Shown here: piece after piece, positions 1-6,210 of the stretch
Layout: every line of letters begins with the position of its first letter
Position numbering within the stretch: position 1 is the first letter of the stretch
Source: a bacterium
GTDB taxonomy: Bacteria; Electryoneota; RPQS01
Direction: 5' to 3'
Assembly: GCA_028711875.1 (NCBI GenBank)
Contig: JAQTRJ010000006.1
Coordinates: 1-18,206, forward strand
Length of the DNA: 18,206 bases
Made by a program: the position numbers and the translations under genes
Notes under the pieces: model-generated
What the model saw: the letters and a program-made list of their open reading frames with translations, nothing else
The model's database searches: none
What the model was told of the DNA's origin: nothing

Positions 1-17
1 CGTTATCAACAAGGGAT

Positions 18-770
18 ATGCGATTGCTGGCGGTTGTCATTATGGCGGCGGGAAAAGGCACCCGCATGAATAGCGACCTCCCGAAAGTGCTTCATTGTCT
101 GTCCGGAAAGCCGTTAATCCATCACGTGGTTGAAACGGCGAAGCGGCTTGGGGCGGATCGTTTGATTGCCGTAGTAGGACATCGGCGGGAAGATGTCCAA
201 AAGGCTCTGGAAGGGCAGGGCGTGGAATTCGTCGTGCAGGAGTCGCAGCTTGGTACCGGTCATGCCGTTCAGCAGGCCATCCCGGCACTCAGAGATTTCC
301 GCGGAGAGGTTGTGGTTCTTTCGGGGGATGTTCCTCTGTTACGGGCGTCCTCTTTGGAACAGCTGGTGAAGTATCATCGCAAGACCGACGCAGCCGCTAC
401 CGTACTGACCGCGATAGCTCCCGATCCGTTCTCCTATGGCCGGATTGTCCGTGACGCAGAGGGAAAATTCGCGAAAATCGTGGAGGAGCGGGATGCAAAC
501 GAACGCGAACGAAGCGTACGGGAGGTGAATTCCGGCGTCTATTGCTTTCGAGCGATTTCACTTTTTGGAGCACTTCAGCATCTAAAAAATGACAACCGGA
601 AGGGTGAATACTACCTTACCGATGTGATCGGTATTCTGAGGCAGTCTGGAGAAGTTGTTCAAGCTATTGATTTAGCTGGATTTTACGAAATCCGTGGAAT
701 CAATACTGCCGCCGAGCTGGAGGAGGCAGAAAGTCGCTGGGAAAGCGAAAGCAACTCAGGGAACTCTTGA
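18..770 (+). CDS. glmU: GlmU-type UDP-N-acetylglucosamine pyrophosphorylase domain protein (N-terminal domain only)
   Basis: Predicted cytoplasmic nucleotidyltransferase forming UDP-GlcNAc from GlcNAc-1-phosphate and UTP, the precursor of peptidoglycan and lipid A. Visible are the nucleotide-binding loop MAAGKGTRM (residues 9-17) followed by PKVLH, the GTGHAV stretch, the metal-binding Asp104 in SGDVPLL, a YGRIVRD segment, the EVNSGVYCF strand, GEYYLTDV, and Asn229 in RGIN, equivalent to the second Mg ligand of GlmU. At 250 residues it matches only the uridylyltransferase half of the roughly 450-residue bifunctional GlmU; the left-handed beta-helix acetyltransferase half is absent and a stop codon follows. 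The start is uncertain: AAGGG at 11-15 is only 2 nt from ATG 18 but 8 nt from an in-frame TTG at 24, and the frame stays open to the window edge. It could instead act on a related sugar phosphate, but the motifs are closest to GlmU. Confidence 0.88.
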   Translation: MRLLAVVIMAAGKGTRMNSDLPKVLHCLSGKPLIHHVVETAKRLGADRLIAVVGHRREDVQKALEGQGVEFVVQESQLGTGHAVQQAIPALRDFRGEVVVLSGDVPLLRASSLEQLVKYHRKTDAAATVLTAIAPDPFSYGRIVRDAEGKFAKIVEERDANERERSVREVNSGVYCFRAISLFGALQHLKNDNRKGEYYLTDVIGILRQSGEVVQAIDLAGFYEIRGINTAAELEEAESRWESESNSGNS

Positions 771-795
771 CATTTTCAGGACGAGTTCTTAATTT
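767..795 (+). promoter_or_regulatory. candidate sigma70-type promoter for the small secreted protein gene
   Basis: A perfect TTGACA -35 box at 767-772 overlaps the stop codon of the glmU-like gene. It is followed after 17 nt by TAATTT at 790-795, which keeps the first, second and last positions of the -10 consensus. A start near 802 would leave about 26 nt of leader carrying the AAGGG ribosome binding site. The match rests on consensus alone, and the organism's own promoter consensus is unknown. Confidence 0.4.
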
Positions 796-815
796 ATGGG
801 ATGCAAATACTTAAC

Positions 816-820
816 AAGGG
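816..820 (+). promoter_or_regulatory. ribosome binding site that sets the start at 828
   Basis: AAGGG lies 7 nt before ATG 828. It selects that codon over the in-frame upstream ATG at 801, which has no such site and would bury the signal peptide behind nine extra residues. Confidence 0.7.
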
Positions 821-827
821 CTTGACG

Positions 828-1325
828 ATGCGGTTTAGAGCGCTACTGACTGCGATTCTGGTGGCCCTTTGCGCGGGAGTGGCCGGTGCTCAGTACCGAA
901 GCACACCGCCCGGAGGAGATACCGGAGAGTACCTGCGGAGTCGAACAGACTTGGGACTCAAGCCGTTTCATGGACTACTCGATCCGTCGCGCATGCACAT
1001 GTCTCATACGGTTCAGTTCGGCTATGCGAATACGGGTACTCAGAGCGGGTCGCAGGGACTGTACATGAACCGTCTCGATTATCAGATTTCGCAGCCGCTG
1101 TGGGTGACGACGTATCTGGGCTATCAATTTCAACCTTCCGGGCCTGCCGAATGGAATCCTGCCAACAATGGAACGGATTTCGTGGGTGGAGCCGATCTGA
1201 ACTGGCGACCAACGACGAATAGTTTGTTCCGACTTTCCGTCTATCAGGGGATGTATCCTCACTCTTACTACGGCGATTACGGTTGGCGATCCCAGAGATA
1301 TGGAAGCTACTTTGACCGGCCGTAG
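828..1325 (+). CDS. small secreted beta-rich protein of unknown function
   Basis: A 165-residue protein with a clear Sec signal peptide: a basic MRFR start, a hydrophobic core to about residue 19, and an AGA|Q cleavage site after residue 21. The mature part is rich in Gly, Tyr, Asn and Ser, with alternating hydrophobic and polar stretches such as HTVQFGYANTG, LWVTTYLGYQFQ and DLNWRPTTNSLFRLSVYQG. This suggests beta-strands exposed in the periplasm or outer membrane. It is too short for a standard porin-size barrel and has no terminal aromatic (it ends FDRP). I do not recognise a named family. It sits alone between a candidate promoter and a strong terminator, so it is probably transcribed separately from the downstream run. 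An envelope structural or accessory role is only an inference. Confidence 0.8.
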   Translation: MRFRALLTAILVALCAGVAGAQYRSTPPGGDTGEYLRSRTDLGLKPFHGLLDPSRMHMSHTVQFGYANTGTQSGSQGLYMNRLDYQISQPLWVTTYLGYQFQPSGPAEWNPANNGTDFVGGADLNWRPTTNSLFRLSVYQGMYPHSYYGDYGWRSQRYGSYFDRP

Positions 1326-1368
1326 CGGAATCGGTCTGGATTTCCTTTGGTGATTTGTCCGTCTCTTC

Positions 1369-1400
1369 GACCGAGACCCCGTTTCTCGGTCTTTTCTGTT
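1369..1400 (+). terminator. rho-independent terminator
   Basis: An 8-bp perfect stem, GACCGAGA (1369-1376) with TCTCGGTC (1384-1391), closes a 7-nt loop and is followed directly by TTTTCTGTT. It lies 43 nt after the stop of the small secreted protein and 11 nt before the next gene. It therefore separates the first two genes from the long downstream run. It could also act as an attenuator for read-through into that run. Confidence 0.85.
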
Positions 1401-1404
1401 AGGA
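1401..1404 (+). promoter_or_regulatory. ribosome binding site supporting the TTG start at 1411
   Basis: AGGA ends 6 nt before TTG 1411, and no ATG or GTG offers a better start for this frame. It lies directly after the terminator T-tract. Confidence 0.55.
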
Positions 1405-1410
1405 TTACCC

Positions 1411-2052
1411 TTGCCGCGCAGGTTTTACCTCCCATCAACCGATAGAAAAGCCGTTCGAATCCTGCCGCGGCTATCGAGACGGACAGTCTGGGCGGTCGTG
1501 GCAGTGGGGCTGGCGGCGGGGATTGCCGTTTTCTGGCTGTGGTCGCCCGCTGGGGATTCTCAGCAAGCGGTGCGGCCATCGCCGACAGACGCTTTCGATG
1601 CCACAGAAGGTTCGCAGAATGAATCCGAAACTGCTGCCGATCCTGCCGTGCGGGGTAATACGAATGGCGCGGGCGAAGCGGAGAGTATTCCTGCGGATTT
1701 GAATCGCTCTTCGGATGAATCGCGCCCGGTGATTCGCATACAGGTGCTGAATGGCTGCGGCCGCAAGAGATTGGCGAAATGGCTGGCGCCCGCCCTCCGC
1801 GCAAAAGGCTTTGACGTGCGCGAAACCAGCAATGCCGCGCATTTCAACTATGCGAAAACGCTGGTTTATGATCGTACGGGAGTACTGGACAATGGACTGC
1901 GTCTGGCCGATTCGCTGGGAATCGAAGCGGCGCAGGTTTCGACGGAACTCTCTTCTCATCTGGTGGATATTGACGTCACCCTAATCGTCGGCGCCGACTA
2001 CGAGAGTCTGTCTCTTGATGCGCCGGAAAAAACGGAAGAGGCGGGAGACTGA
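1411..2052 (+). CDS. membrane-anchored LytR_C-domain protein
   Basis: A 213-residue protein with a basic N-terminus, one transmembrane helix at about residues 26-44 (VWAVVAVGLAAGIAVFWLW), a low-complexity Ser/Asp/Glu/Ala linker at about 45-105, and a C-terminal domain at about 108-196. That domain resembles the LytR/CpsA/Psr C-terminal domain: it opens with IRIQVLNGCGRKRLAKWLA and ends with the DVTLIVGADY strand. The catalytic LytR-CpsA-Psr domain that ligates polymers to peptidoglycan is absent, so this is the accessory domain on a membrane anchor, facing the periplasm. The start is TTG with an AGGA site. The stop overlaps the proposed CTG start of rsfS in a CTGA arrangement. The function of stand-alone LytR_C proteins is unknown to me; a cell-wall role is a guess from the family name. 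Confidence 0.82.
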   Translation: MPRRFYLPSTDRKAVRILPRLSRRTVWAVVAVGLAAGIAVFWLWSPAGDSQQAVRPSPTDAFDATEGSQNESETAADPAVRGNTNGAGEAESIPADLNRSSDESRPVIRIQVLNGCGRKRLAKWLAPALRAKGFDVRETSNAAHFNYAKTLVYDRTGVLDNGLRLADSLGIEAAQVSTELSSHLVDIDVTLIVGADYESLSLDAPEKTEEAGD

Positions 2053-2579
2053 AGCGAAAAACATCGGAGATTCTCGCGCGGTCATGCGCGGAAGCGGCTC
2101 TGGAGAAAAAGGCGCTGGACGTGGTCGTGCTGGACATGCGACGACTGGACGCGGTTACTGATTTTTTCGTTGTGTGCACGGCCGACGTGGATCAGCATGC
2201 CCGTGCGATTGTCAAGAACATTGAAGAGCACGTCCACCAAGCCACCGGTGACCGTGTGCTGCATCGGGAAGGCATGGAAGCGCTGAACTGGGTTCTTCTC
2301 GATTATGTGGATGTGGTAGTGCATGTTTTTAAGCCGAGCTTTCGGGAGTTCTACAAGATCGAGGATTTGTGGGGCGACGCGGAGACGCTGACAATTCCGA
2401 ATGAGATGAAAGCCACAGCACCGAAACCCATGCGGCGCAAGGCGGAGCCAGCTGTTCGCAAGGCGAAGGCTCCGGCTCCGCGTACGCGAAAGACAACGGC
2501 AACGAAGAAGCCGGCGGCTTCACCCGCGAACGGCCGCCGCAAGTCGTCGTCAGCAATCCGGAAGCCGACCAAGACATGA
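2049..2579 (+). CDS. rsfS: ribosomal silencing factor RsfS (Iojap/DUF143 family) with a basic C-terminal tail
   Basis: RsfS binds ribosomal protein uL14 on the large subunit and blocks joining with the small subunit when nutrients are low. The family core is plain: TSEILARSCAEAALEKKALD, then VVVLDMRRLDAVTDFFVVC, HREGMEALNWVLLDYVDVVV, HVFKPSFREFYKIEDLW. The first helix is encoded upstream of the first usual start codon (GTG 2121), and the frame from the stop at 2016-2018 to 2121 contains no ATG, GTG or TTG. I therefore place the start at CTG 2049, which overlaps the preceding stop as CTGA, the same NTGA geometry as several other junctions here; ATT 2070 is an alternative. Conventional gene callers would give 2121-2579. 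The last 56 residues form a Lys/Arg/Pro/Ala-rich tail (19 basic, one acidic) not found in ordinary RsfS of about 105-120 residues. The stop overlaps the argS start (ATGA). Confidence 0.88.
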   Translation: MKRKTSEILARSCAEAALEKKALDVVVLDMRRLDAVTDFFVVCTADVDQHARAIVKNIEEHVHQATGDRVLHREGMEALNWVLLDYVDVVVHVFKPSFREFYKIEDLWGDAETLTIPNEMKATAPKPMRRKAEPAVRKAKAPAPRTRKTTATKKPAASPANGRRKSSSAIRKPTKT

Positions 2580-4216
2580 AGCGGGCGCATGAGCATCTTC
2601 GCGCCGCGCTGATCGCCGTGCTGCGTTTGCTGGGAGTCGCCGAACCGAAGGTGGTTCTCGAGAAGCCGCGCGACGCCGTGCATGGCGATATCGCCACCAA
2701 CGCGGCGATGATGTACGCCAAAGGACTCGGAAAATCTCCCCGCGCCCTGGCGGAGCAGCTGACGGCACTTCTGAATCTGGATCGCAAACTGATTCTTCGC
2801 GAAAGCATCGCCGGACCGGGTTTCATCAACTTTGAATTTTCGCCCGACTACCTGCGCTCGCTGGCGACGGCGGCAATCCGGCAGGGAGATAATTTCGGGA
2901 GCGATGACTCGCTGGCCGGAGTTCGCGTGTTGATCGAGTTCGTCAGCGCGAATCCCTCGGGGCCGCTGAACGTCGTCAGCGCGAGGGCGGCGGCTGTCGG
3001 GGACAGTCTGGTTCGGTTGTTCCGCGCGCGGGGCGCGCAGTGTAACGCGGAATTCTATGTGAACGACGCGGGCAATCAGATTCGGCTGCTCGGCGAGTCG
3101 GTGCTGGCGCGCTATGAGAAGCGGCTGGGCAATCCCGGTGCGATTCCTGAAGGCGGTTATCACGGAGAATACATCGCGACATATTCCGGATCGCTGAGCG
3201 ATCAGTACGGCACGAGGTTCCACGAGCAGCCGCACGATCAATCGGTCGTTCAACTCGGGGAGATGGCGGTCGAGCATTTCGTGAGGGCACAGCGGAACTC
3301 GCTGGAACGATTCGGAGTCCGTTTCGACCACTGGTTTCGCGAGAGCGAGTTGCGCCGCCGGAAGGCGGAGTGGGGAGTTCTGGATGAACTCCGCCGCCGC
3401 GATGCGGTCTACGAAAAAGACGGCGCGACCTATCTGCGCACCGAGCAGTTCGGCGATACGCAGGACTGGGTGATCGTGACATCGGATGGACGGGCGACGT
3501 ACTTTTTGCCGGATATTGCTTACCACCTCGATAAATATGATCGCGGCTACGATCACATCATCAATATCCTGGGGCCGGATCACCACAGTTTCACGTCGAA
3601 GATGAAGGCGGCCCTGAGAGCCTTGGGCCGCGATCCGGATCGGCTGGATGTGATGATTCTTCAGCACGTGACGCTGCTGCGCGACGGCGAGCCGGTGAAG
3701 ATGTCGAAACGGGCCGGACGCCTGATCGAGATGGACGAACTGCTTGACGAAGTTGGCACCGACGCCGCGCGCTATTTCTTCATTCTGCGACGCACGTCCA
3801 CGCCCCTGGATTTCGATATCGAGCTGGCCAAACGCCAGTCGGATGAGAATCCGGTGTTTTACGTGCAATACGCCCATGCGCGGATCGAGTCCATCTTTCG
3901 ACGGGCGGGAGTGGACTACCCGAACGGGGACGAAGACGTGTCTCCTTTGTCACAGCCGGAAGAATTGTCCCTGCTGCGCACACTTCGAGAACTTGACGAT
4001 GTGCTGGACGAAACACTTGGGAGCCGCGATCCGCACGCGATGACCGTGTGGCTGCGCGACGTCGCCGCGCAGTTTCATAAATTCTATCATGAATGCCGGG
4101 TTCTTACCGAACCGGTGGAGCTACAAACGGCGCGACTGGCTCTCTGTCGAGCCACGCAGATCGCCTTGCGCAAGGGGCTGTCCCTCTGCGGAGTCAGCGC
4201 GCCAACGGAGATGTGA
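2576..4216 (+). CDS. argS: arginyl-tRNA synthetase
   Basis: Class I aminoacyl-tRNA synthetase charging tRNA-Arg in the cytoplasm, 546 residues, a normal length. In order: an N-terminal Arg-tRNA domain (about 1-85, with HGDIATNAA and GPGFINF), the Rossmann catalytic domain starting IEFVSANPSGPL, the YVNDAGNQIRLLGES block typical of ArgRS, FLPDIAYHLDKYDRG, LGPDHHSFTSKMKAAL, and the KMSK loop intact at residues 375-378. A DALR anticodon-binding domain follows, with NPVFYVQYAHARIESI, ending in the usual LCGVSAPTEM. The HIGH signature is unusual: where most ArgRS read HVGHxR, this one reads NVVSAR (residues 132-137), so both histidines are replaced. Everything else is full length and conserved, so I judge it active and a lineage variant rather than a pseudogene. 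ATG 2576 overlaps the rsfS stop, and the stop overlaps the next start (GTGA). Confidence 0.96.
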   Translation: MKRAHEHLRAALIAVLRLLGVAEPKVVLEKPRDAVHGDIATNAAMMYAKGLGKSPRALAEQLTALLNLDRKLILRESIAGPGFINFEFSPDYLRSLATAAIRQGDNFGSDDSLAGVRVLIEFVSANPSGPLNVVSARAAAVGDSLVRLFRARGAQCNAEFYVNDAGNQIRLLGESVLARYEKRLGNPGAIPEGGYHGEYIATYSGSLSDQYGTRFHEQPHDQSVVQLGEMAVEHFVRAQRNSLERFGVRFDHWFRESELRRRKAEWGVLDELRRRDAVYEKDGATYLRTEQFGDTQDWVIVTSDGRATYFLPDIAYHLDKYDRGYDHIINILGPDHHSFTSKMKAALRALGRDPDRLDVMILQHVTLLRDGEPVKMSKRAGRLIEMDELLDEVGTDAARYFFILRRTSTPLDFDIELAKRQSDENPVFYVQYAHARIESIFRRAGVDYPNGDEDVSPLSQPEELSLLRTLRELDDVLDETLGSRDPHAMTVWLRDVAAQFHKFYHECRVLTEPVELQTARLALCRATQIALRKGLSLCGVSAPTEM

Positions 4217-5181
4217 ATCCCTTGAAGAAGCAAGTTGGTCGAAGCGCGGTCTTCCGCCGCACAACGCGCGAGAAAAATCCTCCTCTGGTCGTCGTTGGCA
4301 GCGTTGCTCTGGATATTTTGCACACGCCGAACGGATCGGCCGGACCGATCGTGGGGGGATCGGCGGTACACTGCGCCAACGGCGCCTCCTTTTTTGCCGA
4401 GACAGGCATTGTGGGCGTGGTCGGCGACGATTATCCCATGAACGAGCTCGACTTTTTGCAGAAGAGACGGGTGAACCTGTCCGGTTTGGAGGTCAGACCG
4501 GGGGCGAGTTTTCTGTGGGAAGGTCGGTACTCCGAAGGTTTCGTATCCCGCGAAACACTTCGCACGGAATTGGGAGTGTTCGCGGATTTCCGACCGCGGC
4601 TCCCAGAATCGTATCGCAAGCCGCGAATTCTATTTTTAGGCGCGATTCATCCGGGATTGCAGGACGTGGTGCTGAAACAGGTAGCGCGCCCCCGGCTGGT
4701 GGCGATTGACACGTTCAAGCTTTGGATTGACGTGGCGCGCACGGAGTTCATGAGGATTGTCAAGAGAACCGACTTGTTGCTGGTGAACGACGACGAAGTT
4801 CGCTGGCTGACGGGCGAGCACAATCTGCTCAAGGGAACTCAGGCCCTTCACAAATTCGGACCGCAATGGATCGTGGTGAAGAAGGGAGAACACGGCAGTT
4901 TTCTGTCCAGTCCCCGCGGATTGTATCTTACTCACGCGTTTCCGGTTGAACACATTGTGGATCCGACCGGAGCCGGCGATGCCTATGCCGGAGGAATGCT
5001 TGGCTATCTGGCGGCGCAGCCGCGTTTGAACGACGTGGAGCTTCGAAAGGCGCTCTATTGGGCGAGCGTCGTGGGTTCCTTTTACGTGGAAGGATTCGGT
5101 CCCGACGGCTTGAAGCACGTGACACGTGCCGAACTGAACGCTCGACATCGGCAACTCTGCAAGATGGCGGCACTGCCGTGA
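4213..5181 (+). CDS. PfkB-family sugar or nucleoside kinase
   Basis: A 322-residue kinase of the PfkB/ribokinase fold that transfers phosphate from ATP to a sugar or nucleoside hydroxyl. It opens with the strand LVVVGSVALDIL and has the substrate-side GGSAVHCANGASFFAETG motif (Gly48-Gly49). The second PfkB signature is VDPTGAGDAYAGG, with the anion hole and catalytic base Asp256 in GAGD. LLVNDDEVRWLTG and WIVVKKGEHGSFL are the usual nucleotide-domain segments. The start is taken as GTG 4213, overlapping the argS stop as GTGA; TTG 4222, 11 nt after GGAG (4207-4210), is a close alternative. The ATG at 4093 would overlap argS by 124 nt and is unlikely. The substrate cannot be read from sequence. 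The 4-nt overlap with the mtnA-type gene suggests a shared pathway on phosphorylated pentoses or nucleoside-derived sugars. Confidence 0.88.
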   Translation: MNPLKKQVGRSAVFRRTTREKNPPLVVVGSVALDILHTPNGSAGPIVGGSAVHCANGASFFAETGIVGVVGDDYPMNELDFLQKRRVNLSGLEVRPGASFLWEGRYSEGFVSRETLRTELGVFADFRPRLPESYRKPRILFLGAIHPGLQDVVLKQVARPRLVAIDTFKLWIDVARTEFMRIVKRTDLLLVNDDEVRWLTGEHNLLKGTQALHKFGPQWIVVKKGEHGSFLSSPRGLYLTHAFPVEHIVDPTGAGDAYAGGMLGYLAAQPRLNDVELRKALYWASVVGSFYVEGFGPDGLKHVTRAELNARHRQLCKMAALP

Positions 5182-6197
5182 ACGCGCCGCTTTCTCCCGT
5201 TCAATGGAAGGACGGGACCCTGCTGATTCTGGATCAGCGTGCCTTGCCGCGGCGGATGACATGGATTCGCGCGCGCCGAGCCGAGACGGTTGCGAAAGCG
5301 ATCGAAAGCCTGGCGATTCGCGGAGCTCCGCTGATTGGAATCGCAGCCGCCTACGCCATGGCTTTGGAAGCGGCGCGACCCGATGCCACCGAACGACAAC
5401 TGCGCGAAACGCTCGAGCGGCTGCGCGGTACGCGCCCAACCGGATTCAACCTTTTCGCAGCGCTGGCGGAAATGGACGCGATGCTCAGCGGCGGCGCGCG
5501 CGGCCTTTCCGGACGCATGCTTCGCAAGGCAAAGGAGCTTCATCGCCGCGATGCGCACTCGTGCCTGACGATGGCGGAACACGGCATTGGGATTATGAAA
5601 CGGGGCGAACGGGTTCTGACCTACTGTAATACGGGTTCGCTGGCCACGGGAGGAATTGGGACCGCGCTGGGTGTTGTGAAGACGGGCTATCGGCGCGGCA
5701 AGATCGCAGAAGTGTTCGCCTGCGAGACGCGTCCGATCGGACAAGGGGCGCGTTTGACAGCGTGGGAATGCGCAACGGCGGGGATTCCGGTCACGCTGAT
5801 TTGCGATAACATGGCGGCGGCGCTGATGGCATCGGGCAAGGTAGACCGCGTTCTTGTTGGAGCGGATCGTATTGCCGCCAACGGAGACACGTCGAATAAA
5901 ATCGGCACACTGAGCCTGGCGACGACGGCGCGGGCCTTTCGCATTCCGTTCCATGTGGTCGCGCCGCTATCCACGTTCGATTCGAGTCTGCCGAACGGCA
6001 AGCGCATTCCCATCGAACAGCGCAACGCCGCAGAAGTCACGGCGTGGATCGGGGATCTGGATCGTCTCCGGGGAATTCAGGTGTGGAATCCGGCCTTCGA
6101 CGTCACGCCTGCGCGGTTCATTGCCAGCTTCATTACGGAGTGTGGGATTCTTCGGCCGCCGTTCGAGTTCTCTTCTGGTTCAGTTTGCAGGAAATAG
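5178..6197 (+). CDS. mtnA: S-methyl-5-thioribose-1-phosphate isomerase (MtnA/eIF2B-like)
   Basis: Cytoplasmic aldose-ketose isomerase converting 5-methylthioribose 1-phosphate to 5-methylthioribulose 1-phosphate in methionine salvage; homologues also act on 5-deoxyribose 1-phosphate or ribose 1,5-bisphosphate. The 339-residue length fits MtnA. Visible are the N-terminal IRGAPLIGIAAAYAM segment, RPTGFNLFAAL, the catalytic Cys150 in YCNTGSLATGG, ETRPIGQGARLTAWE, and the catalytic Asp230 in VGADRIAANGDTSNKIGT. GTG 5178 overlaps the kinase stop as GTGA and has no clear ribosome binding site, so translation is probably coupled. ORFs extending upstream to 5058 would only overlap the kinase. No mtnP, mtnK or other salvage gene is in the window, so the exact substrate is uncertain between MTR-1-P and ribose 1,5-bisphosphate; MtnA is the best family name. 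Confidence 0.9.
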   Translation: MNAPLSPVQWKDGTLLILDQRALPRRMTWIRARRAETVAKAIESLAIRGAPLIGIAAAYAMALEAARPDATERQLRETLERLRGTRPTGFNLFAALAEMDAMLSGGARGLSGRMLRKAKELHRRDAHSCLTMAEHGIGIMKRGERVLTYCNTGSLATGGIGTALGVVKTGYRRGKIAEVFACETRPIGQGARLTAWECATAGIPVTLICDNMAAALMASGKVDRVLVGADRIAANGDTSNKIGTLSLATTARAFRIPFHVVAPLSTFDSSLPNGKRIPIEQRNAAEVTAWIGDLDRLRGIQVWNPAFDVTPARFIASFITECGILRPPFEFSSGSVCRK

Positions 6198-6200
6198 TTT

Positions 6201-6204
6201 GAGG
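6201..6204 (+). promoter_or_regulatory. ribosome binding site for the TPR protein
   Basis: GAGG ends 6 nt before ATG 6211, directly ahead of the signal peptide. It sets this start rather than the in-frame extension back to 5953, which would overlap mtnA by about 245 nt. Confidence 0.55.
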
Positions 6205-6210
6205 TTCATC

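Noticed and set aside
801..827. ATG 801 as the start of the small secreted protein.
   Set aside because: It lacks a ribosome binding site and would put nine residues before the signal peptide; ATG 828 has AAGGG 7 nt upstream.
1361..1391. A competing GTCTC/GAGAC hairpin (1361-1365 with 1373-1377) that could make the terminator an attenuator or riboswitch expression platform.
   Set aside because: The alternative stem is only 5 bp against 8 bp for the terminator, and there is no conserved ligand-binding structure or leader peptide upstream.
2951..2986. Reading the altered HIGH motif as a sign that argS is a pseudogene.
   Set aside because: The frame is full length, KMSK and the anticodon domain are conserved, and it is translationally coupled on both sides.
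2351..3877. A 508-codon open frame on the minus strand, plus other long minus-strand frames (for example 4636-5439, 5082-5954, 6133-7203, 9340-10239).
   Set aside because: They lie antisense to argS, the kinase, mtnA, the TPR gene and tamB, all clear genes. Their translations are rich in Arg, His and Gln with no recognisable domain, as expected from the third-position bias of the real genes.
4093..4212. ATG 4093 as the start of the PfkB kinase.
   Set aside because: It would overlap argS by 124 nt and add a 40-residue leader with no family similarity.
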